Assembly: GCF_001552535.1 (NCBI RefSeq)
Contig: NZ_BCRJ01000004.1
Location: 62,001-126,000 of the forward strand
Source: Nocardioides jensenii JCM 1364 = NBRC 14755
Lineage (GTDB): Bacteria > Actinomycetota > Actinomycetes > Propionibacteriales > Nocardioidaceae
DNA: 64,000 bases
Direction of reading: 5' to 3'
In this document: piece by piece, positions 21,578-30,494 of the stretch
Numbering within the stretch: the first letter of the stretch is position 1
Layout: each line of letters begins with the position of its first letter
The notes under the pieces: model-generated
The model's database searches: none
What the model saw: only the letters and a program-made list of their open reading frames with translations
What the model was told of the DNA's origin: nothing
Made by a program: the position numbers and the translations under genes

Positions 21578-21583
21578 TACAGT
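21578..21583 (+). promoter_or_regulatory. Possible -10 element of the tRNA-Leu gene
   Basis: TACAGT stands 12 bases before the first tRNA base, a normal distance for transcription to begin at or near the tRNA 5' end. A weak -35 candidate (GTGAGT, 21554-21559) lies 18 bases upstream. This is a visual call only. Confidence 0.35.
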
Positions 21584-21595
21584 TCTCCAGCACTC

Positions 21596-21681
21596 GTCCG
21601 GGTGGCGGAATTGGCAGACGCGCTAGCTTGAGGTGCTAGTGCCCGTATTAGGGCGTGGGGGTTCAAGTCCCCCCTCGGACA
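21596..21681 (+). tRNA. tRNA-Leu (anticodon GAG)
   Basis: The 7-base acceptor stem GTCCGGG pairs with CTCGGAC, and the last base is the discriminator A at 21681. A D-arm (TGGCGGAATTGGCAGACGCG) is followed by the anticodon stem CTAGC/GCTAG with loop TTGAGGT, giving anticodon GAG at 21630-21632, a long variable arm (type II tRNA) with GCCC...GGGC, and the T-arm GGGGGTTCAAGTCCCCC. No CCA is encoded. It reads CUC/CUU leucine codons. It marks the last housekeeping gene before the accessory region. Confidence 0.97.
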
Positions 21682-21685
21682 CTGG

Positions 21686-21712
21686 AAAGGCCCCGGCTCC
21701 ACGGGGCCTTTT
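21686..21712 (+). terminator. Rho-independent terminator of tRNA-Leu
   Basis: AAAGGCCCC pairs with GGGGCCTTT across the loop GGCTCCAC, followed by a short T run (TTTTCTTC). It starts 4 bases after the tRNA. The 3' end of the acyltransferase gene lies just beyond, so it may serve both strands. Confidence 0.85.
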
Positions 21713-21714
21713 CT

Positions 21715-23094
21715 TCATTTCTGGGCCGCGATCCTGTCGTCGGTCGGCAGGCTGCCTCGAGGCCGTCCAGCCTCCCGTGCCCTCGCCTGCCTCGGGTGAG
21801 GTCGCGCCAGCACGACCACGGCCGCGATCACGAGAAGCCAGGGTTCAGGCACGCGCGCAGAGTGACCCAGACCGTCGTCCGCAAGCAGCGCCAGAAGGAC
21901 CACCGTCAGGCCGACCCTGAGCAGGGGAAGGACCGCTCCGCGCGCAGCCCTGGTCCTCGCCGGGTGCGGATCCTCGAAGCGTCCGACCACCGCCACGACG
22001 GCCCCTGTCGTGGCGCCGAGAAGGACGATCCAGACAGGTCGCGCGGTCCACCATTCGAGGGTGTCGGGCCTGGCATGCAGACCCACCCCTCCGAACCACA
22101 GCGACACCGCACCCAGCATCACCAACGCGGTGAGGTGCCAGAGATAGATCGTCATCATCCGGGCCTCGACGACGACGATGGTGCGCCACACCCGTGGGCG
22201 GCCGGCGAACCGGCGCAGGGCCGGTTCGGCCAGCAGCACCATGCCGGTGAGTGCACAACCCAGCATCAGGATCGTGGCGCGCGGCGGGTTGGTGTTGTTC
22301 ACTCCATGGCCACTGACGCCGACCATCGACACCCCGTAGGGACCGAACCAGACGAGCGCAACAGCCGCGCCGAACCCGAGAAGAACGAGCAGGAGGGCAT
22401 GGGCGGGCCGACGAAAGGTGCCGTCCCGCCACGCGTAGCCGAACTGGTGCAGGGTTCCCCACACGATCAGCAGGTTCAGCGCACCGATCGCCGTGCTGTC
22501 GAAGTGCAGGCTCAGGGCATCAACCGGGAACGCGAGAAGTCCGACGGCGAGGGTGCGCGGCCCCCATCGATCCCAGGCCCCGACGCTCATGGGTGCCACC
22601 GCCACGACGACCAGATACGTGGCGAGAAACCAGAGCGGCACCAGCGAGGTCAAGGAACCGATGCGCAGCCACTCGCCGCCAAGACCAATGTGAGGTGCCA
22701 GTGGCGCCAGCACCGCCCAGAAGACCAGCAGCGGCAGGACCGGCCGTGTGAGTCGAGTGGTCCGGCTCGCCAACCAGGTGCCGTAGCGGGAGCCCACCGC
22801 CCGCGCATGCCGCCACGACACCACGTTGGCGTAGCCACCCACCACGAAGAACAACGGAATCACCTGGAAGATCCAGGTGAGGGGGTGCGTCCAGGGGGCG
22901 ATACCCAGCAAACCCGCCCGGTGCAACGTGACCTCGGTGTCGACGTACCAGCCCTGCTTGAGCCAGTGGCCGAGCACGACGGCTACCAGCGCAAGCACCC
23001 GGACCAGGTCGACGACCCGGTTGCGTTGTGCGGACGTGTGCAGCTCCAGCGCTTGCATTGCTCCTGCACGAGTCGTGCGCGACATCAACGCCAC
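21715..23094 (-). CDS. Acyltransferase 3 family membrane protein (OafA-like)
   Basis: 459-residue polytopic protein with about ten hydrophobic segments. The family's N-terminal motif is seen as RVLALVAVVLGHWLKQGWY with the conserved histidine, and QVIPLFFVVGGYANVVSW resembles the second conserved loop. Such proteins move acyl groups to surface sugars or lipids; the acceptor is unknown. The start is uncertain: a GTG at 23094, an ATG at 23085 and one just downstream are all in frame, none with a good ribosome site. It lies back to back with the P-type ATPase gene, 235 bases away. Confidence 0.8.
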   Translation of the reverse strand: MALMSRTTRAGAMQALELHTSAQRNRVVDLVRVLALVAVVLGHWLKQGWYVDTEVTLHRAGLLGIAPWTHPLTWIFQVIPLFFVVGGYANVVSWRHARAVGSRYGTWLASRTTRLTRPVLPLLVFWAVLAPLAPHIGLGGEWLRIGSLTSLVPLWFLATYLVVVAVAPMSVGAWDRWGPRTLAVGLLAFPVDALSLHFDSTAIGALNLLIVWGTLHQFGYAWRDGTFRRPAHALLLVLLGFGAAVALVWFGPYGVSMVGVSGHGVNNTNPPRATILMLGCALTGMVLLAEPALRRFAGRPRVWRTIVVVEARMMTIYLWHLTALVMLGAVSLWFGGVGLHARPDTLEWWTARPVWIVLLGATTGAVVAVVGRFEDPHPARTRAARGAVLPLLRVGLTVVLLALLADDGLGHSARVPEPWLLVIAAVVVLARPHPRQARAREAGRPRGSLPTDDRIAAQK

Positions 23095-23268
23095 GGCCCG
23101 TGACGTGCTGTTCCGGCGATCGTCATCCGACGGCGCCCCGGTCTGGACGCTCGCCTGGCCCGGGTAAGACGGTCCAGGTGCTCATCCGTCCTCCTCGGTG
23201 GTGGGGTCCTTCATTGATCAAACCCCCTCGTTGGTGGGCCGAGACACGGCAGTTGGTCGACCCCGCAC

Positions 23269-23282
23269 GGGACCTTCGGCCC
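23269..23282 (+). promoter_or_regulatory. DosR-like box upstream of the P-type ATPase gene
   Basis: GGGACCTTCGGCCC, a full match (14/14) to the recurring palindrome of this region. It ends 47 bases before the ATPase ATG. The identical sequence, in reverse, precedes narK. By similarity to the mycobacterial DosR core it is read as a hypoxia-response operator. Confidence 0.75.
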
Positions 23283-23329
23283 TGCCTCGGGTACGACGCG
23301 TCGGAGAGATTTGGCGGCAGGAGGATTCA

Positions 23330-25921
23330 ATGCAAGCTCGTCTGGACGCACGCGGCGCCGCGACCCCCGGCCTCACTCACCAGGATGCTGCGAACCGATT
23401 GGCCCGCGATGGTCTGAACGTCCTTCCCTCGGCCAACCGTCCGCACCCGCTCAGGCAGTTCCTCGCCCAGATGACCCATCTTCTGGCCGTGCTGTTGTGG
23501 GTGGCCGCCGTCCTGGCTCTGCTGGCCGGGATGCCGCCGCTGACCGTGGCGATCGTCTTCATCATCGTGCTCAACGCCGCCTTCGCCTTCTGGCAGGAGC
23601 ACCGGGCTGACCGCTCGACCGACCGGCTGCGGTCCCTGCTGCCCCAGGTCGCCCAGGTCGTACGCGACGGGCTCGTCCAGTCCATCGATGCCACGGAGCT
23701 GGTCGTCGGCGACGTCGTACTGCTCACGGCGGGTGACCGGGTGGGCGCCGACATGCTCCTCGACGACGAAGCTGGCCTGACCATGGACGAGTCGATGGTG
23801 ACGGGAGAGAGCGGGGCCGTTACCCACGTGGCGGGTGATCGCCTGATGGCAGGGACGTTCGTGGTTCAGGGTGAGGGTGCCGCAACCGTGGTGGCGACAG
23901 GCACGACCACCACGGTTGCCGGGATCTCCGCACTGGCCGGCTCGGCGCAACGCCCTCCCAGCCCGATGACCAGCCAGGTCGCCCACGTGGTTCGGGTGAT
24001 CGCCGTGATCGCCTTCCTCACCGGCGCCGGCCTCGGGCTGACGTCCTTGACACTCGGACTCGACCGAACCAGCGCATTCCTCTTCGGTGTCGGTGTCATG
24101 GTGGCGCTCGTCCCGGAGGGCCTGCTGCCAACCGTCACGTTGTCGCTGGCTCGCGGCGCCCAGGAGATGGCTGAACGCCACGCTCTCGTACGTCGTCTCG
24201 ATGCCGTCGAGACCCTGGGCGCGACCACGTTCATCTGCACGGACAAGACAGGAACCATCACCCAGAACAGGATGGCCGTGGTCGAGGTGTTGACACGGTC
24301 CGGACGGGTGACCGTGCAGGGAACAGGCTATGAGCCAGGGGCAGACATGGTGGGGACTGACCGTGCTCGCGCGGAAGTCTCCCGTATCGGAACCGCGGCC
24401 CTCCGGTGCGTGACCGGTCGGATCGAGCACGAGGGCCAAGCGTGGAAGGCCCAAGGCGATCCGATGGAGGCCGCCATCCACTGTCTCGCCCTGCGAGCCG
24501 GGGTCGAGGACGTGGTCGAGGAGCCGGAACGGCGCCCCTACACGTCGACCCGGATGCTCAGCTCCGCCTACTTCGACGGTGTGGTCTCGGTGCTGGGTGC
24601 TCCGGAGCGGGTCCTCGCCCGCTGCGTCGATGTCCCGACGGAGGCAGAGCAGATCCTTGAGCTGTTCACGTCTCAGGGCCGACGCGTTGTGGCGGTGGCG
24701 GAACGTCGCTGGTCGGCCGGGGACGGGGAGGACCAGCAGGAGAGCGGGCTGAGCTTCCTGGGGCTGCTCGCGCTCGAGGACCCAACGCGCGAGAACGTCG
24801 GGGCATCGCTCCAGGCCTGTCGTTCCGCCGGCATCCGCGTCGCAATGCTGACCGGCGACCATCCGGGGACCGCAGGTGCGATCGCCCGGGAGGTCGGCCT
24901 GATCGACGAGTCGGGATTCGTGGTCGAGGGCAAGGACCTCCCCGAGGACGACGAAGCACTGGCGCTGCTCCTGGATCGTCCCGAGGGATGCGTGGTCGCT
25001 CGGGTGACTCCTGAGGACAAGTTCAAGATCGCGCGCGCACTGCGTGGCCGCGGACACGTCGTCGCGATGACCGGGGACGGCGTCAACGACGTACCGGCGT
25101 TGCGGGAGGCTGACGTCGGAGTGGCCATGGGCGCCAGCGGCAGTGACGTCGCTCGCGAGTCCGCGGACCTGGTGCTGCTCGATGACCACTTCGGGACGAT
25201 CGTGAAGGCGGTCGAGCTTGGCCGGGCCACGTTCCAGAACGTTCGACGATTCCTGACGTACCACCTCACCGACAACATCGCAGAGCTCGCTCCGTTCGCG
25301 ATCTGGGCCGGCTCGGGTGGATCCTTCCCGCTCGCCATCGGTGTGCTCCAGGTTCTGGCGCTCGACATCGGCACCGACATGCTGCCCGCCCTCGCTCTGG
25401 GAGCGGAACCGCCGCGGAAGGGGATCATGCGCGGCCGGCATTCCCGCAACGTCCTCGACCGTCCCGTGCTCCTCCGAGCCTTCGGGCTGCTGGGCCCGGT
25501 GCAGGCATTCTGCTCCCTGGGCGCCTTCACCCTGATCCTGCTCGCAGGTGGCTGGGGCTGGGGTGAGGAACCGTCCGCGTCACTGCTGGCGCAGGCATCG
25601 GGCACCGCGTTCGCGGCCATCGCCTTGGGACAGATCGCCAATGCCTTGGCATGCCGGAGCACCTCACGTCCGGTGTGGCGCCTCGATCTCCTGAGCAACC
25701 GGCTGGTCCTGTGGGCCATCGCGGCCGAGCTCGTCCTGCTCGCATTGTTCTTGGGGTGGACTCCCCTGGCCGATCTGTTGGGTGGCGCATGGCCGGGCGC
25801 CACCGGGTGGTCCTACGCCGCTGCCACGGCCTGTGCAGTGATTCTCGCGGACGGAGCCAACAAGATTCTCCGAGGCCGCCTGTCGACGCGTGCACACCAC
25901 ACCCTTCGCGCCACCGGTTGA
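23330..25921 (+). CDS. Cation-transporting P2-type ATPase (CtpF-like)
   Basis: 863-residue membrane pump that moves cations at the cost of ATP. In order: N-terminal cation-ATPase domain (residues 10-70), actuator motif MVTGESG, the P2-type membrane motif VALVPEGLLPTVTLSLA, phosphorylation site FICTDKTGTITQNRM, nucleotide domain, hinge MTGDGVNDVPALREADVG, and six C-terminal membrane helices. The PEGL motif fits Ca/Na/K-type pumps, like mycobacterial CtpF, a DosR target; the ion is not certain. The ATG at 23330 with GGCAGGAGG in front is chosen; longer readings would run through the operator box. Confidence 0.92.
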   Translation: MQARLDARGAATPGLTHQDAANRLARDGLNVLPSANRPHPLRQFLAQMTHLLAVLLWVAAVLALLAGMPPLTVAIVFIIVLNAAFAFWQEHRADRSTDRLRSLLPQVAQVVRDGLVQSIDATELVVGDVVLLTAGDRVGADMLLDDEAGLTMDESMVTGESGAVTHVAGDRLMAGTFVVQGEGAATVVATGTTTTVAGISALAGSAQRPPSPMTSQVAHVVRVIAVIAFLTGAGLGLTSLTLGLDRTSAFLFGVGVMVALVPEGLLPTVTLSLARGAQEMAERHALVRRLDAVETLGATTFICTDKTGTITQNRMAVVEVLTRSGRVTVQGTGYEPGADMVGTDRARAEVSRIGTAALRCVTGRIEHEGQAWKAQGDPMEAAIHCLALRAGVEDVVEEPERRPYTSTRMLSSAYFDGVVSVLGAPERVLARCVDVPTEAEQILELFTSQGRRVVAVAERRWSAGDGEDQQESGLSFLGLLALEDPTRENVGASLQACRSAGIRVAMLTGDHPGTAGAIAREVGLIDESGFVVEGKDLPEDDEALALLLDRPEGCVVARVTPEDKFKIARALRGRGHVVAMTGDGVNDVPALREADVGVAMGASGSDVARESADLVLLDDHFGTIVKAVELGRATFQNVRRFLTYHLTDNIAELAPFAIWAGSGGSFPLAIGVLQVLALDIGTDMLPALALGAEPPRKGIMRGRHSRNVLDRPVLLRAFGLLGPVQAFCSLGAFTLILLAGGWGWGEEPSASLLAQASGTAFAAIALGQIANALACRSTSRPVWRLDLLSNRLVLWAIAAELVLLALFLGWTPLADLLGGAWPGATGWSYAAATACAVILADGANKILRGRLSTRAHHTLRATG

Positions 25922-25931
25922 CCTTGGTCCC
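25918..25931 (+). promoter_or_regulatory. DosR-like box upstream of the DUF1876 gene
   Basis: TTGACCTTGGTCCC, 11 of 14 positions of the palindrome; the two mismatches at the left end are also seen at 30321-30334. It overlaps the ATPase stop codon and lies 88 bases before the DUF1876 ATG, so the small gene can be transcribed on its own as well as with the ATPase. Confidence 0.6.
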
Positions 25932-26019
25932 GGCGGTCCGGGCAACGGGACTCTCTCCCGCTGCTGAGAAGCATCCCACTGTGGAGAACACCCGAACCCG
26001 ACCTCAAGGAGCACACAAC

Positions 26020-26322
26020 ATGTCGAACCAACACACCCAGACCCCGGCCGCTCGAGAGTGGTCGGTCCGGATCTTCCTCTCCGAACACGACGGCGGCACC
26101 CATGCCGAGGCACGTCTGGACACGGGTGGGACCAGCCTGACTGGGACCGGATCGGCTCGTCTCAGTCCGGCGGACACGGACGTCCCCGAGATCGGTGATG
26201 AGCTGGCCGCCGGACGAGCCTTGTCGAGCCTGGCTGCCGTCCTCCTCCGGACGGCCGATGCCGACATCGAAGCCGTCACCGGTGATTCCGACTGGCCGCC
26301 GCGCGACACCGCCTGGGCATGA
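26020..26322 (+). CDS. DUF1876 protein (Rv1738/Rv2632c-like dormancy protein)
   Basis: 100-residue protein with the DUF1876 core: REWSVRIFLSEHDGGTHAEA, GTGSARLSPADTDVPEIGDE and ALSSLAAVLLRTADADIEAV. Its mycobacterial relatives are strongly induced by DosR, and Rv1738 has a fold like ribosome-hibernation factors, so a role in slowing translation in low oxygen is a reasonable inference. The ATG at 26020 follows CAAGGAG. A DosR-like box lies upstream at the end of the ATPase gene, and a strong hairpin closes the unit downstream. Confidence 0.88.
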   Translation: MSNQHTQTPAAREWSVRIFLSEHDGGTHAEARLDTGGTSLTGTGSARLSPADTDVPEIGDELAAGRALSSLAAVLLRTADADIEAVTGDSDWPPRDTAWA

Positions 26323-26339
26323 GCCCAGCCTCCGAGTGG

Positions 26340-26363
26340 GGGCCCGGTGCAGCCACCGGGCCC
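26340..26363. terminator. Strong GC hairpin between convergent genes
   Basis: GGGCCCGGTG pairs perfectly with CACCGGGCCC around a 4-base loop (CAGC). There is no T run. It lies between the DUF1876 gene and the convergent ABC permease gene, 17 bases past the first stop, and probably ends transcription from both sides. Confidence 0.7.
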
Positions 26364-26424
26364 TCCACAGCGTGATCGAGGGTGCACGCCCGAGGCGTCA
26401 CCGTCGACTTCCCTGTTCTGCTCG

Positions 26425-28974
26425 TCAGTCCGCAGCGATCGCGGCGAGGACGTTCATCCGGCTGGCACGCCGGGCGGGAACTGCAGCGGCGAGAACCCCC
26501 ACGACGACGGCCATGGCCAGCAGCCCAGCAAGCTGCAGCCACGGAATTCCCAGCACGTCGACCCCCTGACTGGCCACCACGTGTTGCAGCGCGATCCCGA
26601 AGCACACCCCCGTGACCAGTCCCAGGACCGCGCCCAGGACCGCGATGACGATCGCCTCGAGCCTGATCATGGTGCGCAACTGGCGCCTCGCCAGACCGAG
26701 TGCACGCAGGAGACCGATCTCCCGGGTCCTCTCGACCGCCGACAGCGCGAGGGTGTTGGTCACGCCGAGGATCGCTATCACAACGGCGAGTGCGAGGAGT
26801 GCATAGATCAGGTAGAGCAACTGGTTGATGGCCGCTCGCTGCTGGTCGGCGTACTCGTCCTGGTCCTGCAGGTTCACCGTCGGGTCGCCGGCGAGGACGT
26901 CCTCGATGCCGGCCCGGACCGCCTGCTGGGAGACCGAACCGTCGGCGAGCACGAACAGCATCGTGTCCGCAGCATCGCCACCCGCCGCGGCCAACTGATC
27001 GAGCGACATGAGGACGTCGCCACTGACCGCGCCGGTACCGGAGTAGAGACCGCCCACGACGTACCGGCCCAGCCGATCGTTGACCTCGATGCTGAACTCG
27101 TCACCCACCGACAGGTGGTGCGTGGCAGCTGCCGAGGAGCTCATCACGACACGCGTGCCCCGCACGTCCGCCAGTGAGCCCCGATCGAGGCGTACGTCGA
27201 CTACTGAACCGAAGATCGTCGGGTCCACGGCGACGACGGAGACCGCCGCATCGTCGAGCGTCGCCATCGCGGTGCGCACCACGGCCACCGATGCGACCCC
27301 TTCGACCTCCTTGATGCGCTCGCCGTAGGTTGGGGAGAATGCTTGCTGGGTCGCACTCGAGACCATCAGGTCCGCGGTCAGGGAGTCCTCGATGGCCCGG
27401 TCGGTGCTGAGCTTCGCCGACTGACCGAGCACCGCCACGAGTGACACCAGGGCGAGCCCCACCATCAGGGCGCTGGCGGTCGCCGCCGTACGTCGGCGGT
27501 TGCGCAGGGCGTTCTCGGTGGCGAGCACGCCGACCTCGCCGAACAACCGCCGATAGGCGACGCCGAAGGCGCGCACCACGGGTCGACCGATCAGGGCGGC
27601 GTTCACCGTGACCCCGAGCAGGATGGCCAGCATCCCGGCCCCGATCAGCAGGATCTCACCGCCGAGGGTCAGACCCATTCCGAGGACGGCCGCTCCCCCG
27701 ACCAGCAGGACGAACCCTGTGAGTCGGAGCCATCGGGACGTGGCACCGGTCAGGGCGTCCTGCCCGGCCATGCCCTCAACGATGCTGACCCGGGCAGCCC
27801 GGCGCGCCGGAAGGTAGGCAGCCGCGGTGCTGAGCAGCGTGCCGAGGAGGAAGGAGATCAGGATCGTTCGGCTACTCAGTGGAAGGTCGGCCTGTCCGAT
27901 GTCGAAGCCGACAAGGCCGAAGACTGTCTTGAGTGCCACGGCGAGCAGATAGCCGAGGCCCACACCCGCGGTAGAGCCGACCAGTCCCATCACAACCGCC
28001 TCTGCCATCACCGCCCGGTTCACCTGGCCGCGCGAGGCGCCGAGCGCACGCAGCAACGCGAGCTCGCGGGCGCGCTGAGTGATCAGGATCGAGAACGTGT
28101 TGACGATCAGGAACGCTCCGACGACCATCGACAGTCCGGCGAAGACGAGCAGGAAGATGTTGACGAACCCGAGCATCTCCTCGATGCCACTGGCCTGTTC
28201 CTCCACGACGGTGTCGCCGGTCTCGACCACGAGGTCAGCGGGTAGTGCGGTCGCGGCTGCGTCGCGCAGCTCCGACTGGGACACCCCGTCTGCCGCGGTC
28301 AGGGCGATGCTCGTGTAGACGTCGTGGCCGTCGAAGAACATGGCTTGCATCGCCTCGGTGTCGAAGATCGCCAGCGTGGCGCCGACCAGTCCGTCCTCGG
28401 AACCGAACCGGATCAGTCCGGTCAGACGTGCATGGATGATCGGTTGGTCGCCGCGGGTTGCCAGGGTGACCTCGTCGCCGATCCGATAGCCGCCCTTTTC
28501 GGCGGTGTCGACGTCGAGAAGGAGTTCGTGTGCACCCTGGGGCAGGTCGCCGTCGACCAGGTTCAGGATCCGGTTCCCCGAGATCGCGACCGTGTCGTTG
28601 AAGTTGAACGCGAATGCAGGCGGCCCATTGCCACCCACCAGCTCTCCCGACTTGCTGATCACGAAGACGCCCTGCGCTTCGACATTTCCGTCGGCTGCCG
28701 CCACCTGCGGCAACGTGCTCAGGGTGTCCACGACAGATGCGGGCAGGGTCTCGGGGGACACCACACCAGAGTCGTTGATCACGTCCTCGTACCCATCGGG
28801 GGTCACCAGCGCCTCGGCGGTCGAGCCGGTCACGATGCCGTCGAAGGCCCGTCCCATGGAGTCCGTGAAGATGAAGGACCCGGCAACGAAGGCAACGCCC
28901 AGGACCACAGCGAGTGCGCTGAGCAGCATGCGGACCTTGCGTGCGGCAACGTTGTGCAGAATCACGCGGAGCAT
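26425..28974 (-). CDS. ABC transporter permease, FtsX/MacB type (duplicated)
   Basis: 849-residue membrane protein with two FtsX-type halves. Each half has a large extracytoplasmic segment followed by three or four membrane helices; helix groups are near residues 15-40, 260-400, 420-530 and 710-840. Hallmarks such as ARELALLRALGASRGQV and REIGLLRALGLARRQL mark the cytoplasmic coupling loops of both halves. With the adjacent ATPase it forms an exporter or lipoprotein/peptide-moving machine of the LolCDE/MacB group; the cargo is unknown. It begins 1 base after the ATPase stop, so the two genes form one operon. Confidence 0.9.
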   Translation of the reverse strand: MLRVILHNVAARKVRMLLSALAVVLGVAFVAGSFIFTDSMGRAFDGIVTGSTAEALVTPDGYEDVINDSGVVSPETLPASVVDTLSTLPQVAAADGNVEAQGVFVISKSGELVGGNGPPAFAFNFNDTVAISGNRILNLVDGDLPQGAHELLLDVDTAEKGGYRIGDEVTLATRGDQPIIHARLTGLIRFGSEDGLVGATLAIFDTEAMQAMFFDGHDVYTSIALTAADGVSQSELRDAAATALPADLVVETGDTVVEEQASGIEEMLGFVNIFLLVFAGLSMVVGAFLIVNTFSILITQRARELALLRALGASRGQVNRAVMAEAVVMGLVGSTAGVGLGYLLAVALKTVFGLVGFDIGQADLPLSSRTILISFLLGTLLSTAAAYLPARRAARVSIVEGMAGQDALTGATSRWLRLTGFVLLVGGAAVLGMGLTLGGEILLIGAGMLAILLGVTVNAALIGRPVVRAFGVAYRRLFGEVGVLATENALRNRRRTAATASALMVGLALVSLVAVLGQSAKLSTDRAIEDSLTADLMVSSATQQAFSPTYGERIKEVEGVASVAVVRTAMATLDDAAVSVVAVDPTIFGSVVDVRLDRGSLADVRGTRVVMSSSAAATHHLSVGDEFSIEVNDRLGRYVVGGLYSGTGAVSGDVLMSLDQLAAAGGDAADTMLFVLADGSVSQQAVRAGIEDVLAGDPTVNLQDQDEYADQQRAAINQLLYLIYALLALAVVIAILGVTNTLALSAVERTREIGLLRALGLARRQLRTMIRLEAIVIAVLGAVLGLVTGVCFGIALQHVVASQGVDVLGIPWLQLAGLLAMAVVVGVLAAAVPARRASRMNVLAAIAAD

Positions 28975-28975
28975 G

Positions 28976-29776
28976 TCAGCTGCCGATCCCGGTGGCGCCG
29001 GACGCCGCCGAGCTGAGGTGCTTCATCCGCTCCAGCACGGCGTCCGCCGTCGGCTCCCGCAGGTCGCCGACCACCTTCCCGTCCGCCAGGAAGATCACCC
29101 GGTCGGTGTAGGCGGCGGCAACCGGATCGTGTGTGACCATCACGATGGTCTGCCCGTGCTCGTCCACGCTGCGTCGGAGGAACGACAGGAGCTCCGCACC
29201 GGCGCGAGAGTCGAGATTGCCCGTGGGTTCGTCGGCGAACACAATGGCCGGCTTGGAGACCAGTGCGCGTGCGGCGGCTGCCCGCTGCTGCTGACCCCCG
29301 GAAAGCTCGTGTGGGCGATGCTCGAGTCGATCCCGCATCCCTACGGCGTCGACGACTTCGTCGAACCAGGCGGGGTCGGGCCGCCTGCCCGCAATCGCCA
29401 GGGGCAGCACGATGTTCTCCCGTGCGGAGAGGGTGGGAATCAGGTTGTAGGACTGAAAGACGAAGCCGAGTTTGTCGCGCCGCAGTCGCGTGAGCTTCCG
29501 ATCGTTGAGACCGGACAGTTCCGTGTCGCCGACGTACACACGTCCCGAGCTGGCAGTGTCCAGCGCCGCCATGCAGTGCAGCAGCGTCGACTTGCCCGAG
29601 CCCGAAGGCCCCATGACTGCTGTGAACTCACCCGTGACGAACTCCAGGGAGACGCCGTCCAGCGCCGCGAGCGCGGCGTCGCCCGTTCCGTAGACCTTGC
29701 GCAGATCCACGGTGCGTGCGGCCACCTGTCGAGCGGGCTCCGCGCGGCGGGCTGTTGCAGCAAGCAGGTCTGTCAT
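28976..29776 (-). CDS. ABC transporter ATP-binding protein, MacB/LolD type
   Basis: 266-residue nucleotide-binding subunit for the FtsX-type permease behind it. Walker [10 protein letters not shown] is near residue 55, the Q-loop region [14 protein letters not shown] follows, then signature [15 protein letters not shown] near 157, Walker [15 protein letters not shown], and the H-loop in VMVTHDPVA. The ATG at 29776 ([11 protein letters not shown]) is preferred over a longer in-frame start, because GGGGAA precedes it and the longer form would run through the operator boxes. Confidence 0.93.
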   Translation of the reverse strand: MTDLLAATARRAEPARQVAARTVDLRKVYGTGDAALAALDGVSLEFVTGEFTAVMGPSGSGKSTLLHCMAALDTASSGRVYVGDTELSGLNDRKLTRLRRDKLGFVFQSYNLIPTLSARENIVLPLAIAGRRPDPAWFDEVVDAVGMRDRLEHRPHELSGGQQQRAAAARALVSKPAIVFADEPTGNLDSRAGAELLSFLRRSVDEHGQTIVMVTHDPVAAAYTDRVIFLADGKVVGDLREPTADAVLERMKHLSSAASGATGIGS

Positions 29777-29862
29777 GGTTCCCCATCTCGGTCGAACGGT
29801 TGCACCCGGCCACGGCGCCGAGGCTCGGTCCCGAGCCTTCCGTTCGGACCACTCTCCGGGCA

Positions 29863-29898
29863 GAGACAGAGGTCCCGTGAGCCCGGGACTTTGGTGCA
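29863..29898 (-). promoter_or_regulatory. Pair of DosR-like boxes upstream of the ABC exporter operon
   Basis: Two weak boxes, GAGACAGAGGTCCC (29863-29876) and GGGACTTTGGTGCA (29885-29898), each about 10 of 14 matches, start exactly 22 bases apart. Taken alone each would be marginal; the spacing equals that of the pairs at other loci. They lie 87-122 bases upstream of the ATPase ATG. Confidence 0.5.
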
Positions 29899-29954
29899 CC
29901 AGCACCGCCATCCACGGGACGCGTCCGCAGCTGCCGGGGTTCACCCGGCGATCG

Positions 29955-30239
29955 TCACGTGACCTGTGACCTCAGGGTCTCGAGACGGCCCCGGTACTCG
30001 TCGACGTCGATTTCTCCCCGGGCCAATCGCTCCGCGAGGATCTTCTCCGCACTCGTCGTGACGCTGTGGGGCGGCGACGCGGCATGGCCACCCGGCGCCG
30101 TCGCTGACGTCCCCGAGGAGCGGACGACCCAGACGGCTGTCACCGCGACAAGTGCCCAGATACCCAGCATGGCGAGCATCATGACGATGCCCCAACCATT
30201 GTCCATGTGTCCGTCGTTCCAGTACCGCATGTCCGCCAC
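29955..30239 (-). CDS. Small SHOCT-domain membrane protein
   Basis: 94-residue protein with one membrane segment (GIVMMLAMLGIWALVAVTAVWVV, residues 17-39) and a C-terminal SHOCT domain (AEKILAERLARGEIDVDEYRGRLETL), a short C-terminal oligomerisation-type module. The function is unknown; such proteins are often membrane-anchored partners in stress responses. The GTG at 30239 with AAGGAG in front is used; an ATG at 30230 with GAGGTGG is an equally possible start. A DosR-like box stands 81 bases upstream. Confidence 0.82.
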   Translation of the reverse strand: MADMRYWNDGHMDNGWGIVMMLAMLGIWALVAVTAVWVVRSSGTSATAPGGHAASPPHSVTTSAEKILAERLARGEIDVDEYRGRLETLRSQVT

Positions 30240-30320
30240 CTCACTCCTTCATCAGGTCCGCGCGATCGCTGATGCGTCCGCTCACCCGACAGTCTTCTCT
30301 CGACCGGGCGCCCCTCCCTA

Positions 30321-30334
30321 GGGCCCAAGGTCAA
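30321..30334 (-). promoter_or_regulatory. DosR-like box upstream of the SHOCT gene
   Basis: On the minus strand this reads TTGACCTTGGGCCC, 12 of 14 matches. It is 81 bases upstream of the GTG start. A degenerate second site with GGGCACTTTCG begins 22 bases away at 30343. The remaining bases up to 30494 show no gene. Confidence 0.6.
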
Positions 30335-30494
30335 CCCGCAGCGGGCACTTTCGTCTTGCCCCCTCCCCGAGGCGACCGCCGCCGGTCACAAGAACCGCGC
30401 GACCACCTTCACCACGTGGCCAGGGCATCGAGCGAGGCGGCCAGCCGTGCCCGGGCGTCAGCGGACAACTCATGTCGCACTCCGTTCCTGAGCA

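Noticed and set aside
21596..21681. tRNA-Leu as the attachment site of an integrated island spanning 23-64 kb
   Set aside because: No integrase gene, no second copy of the tRNA 3' end and no mobility genes are seen. The base composition and codon use of the block match the rest.
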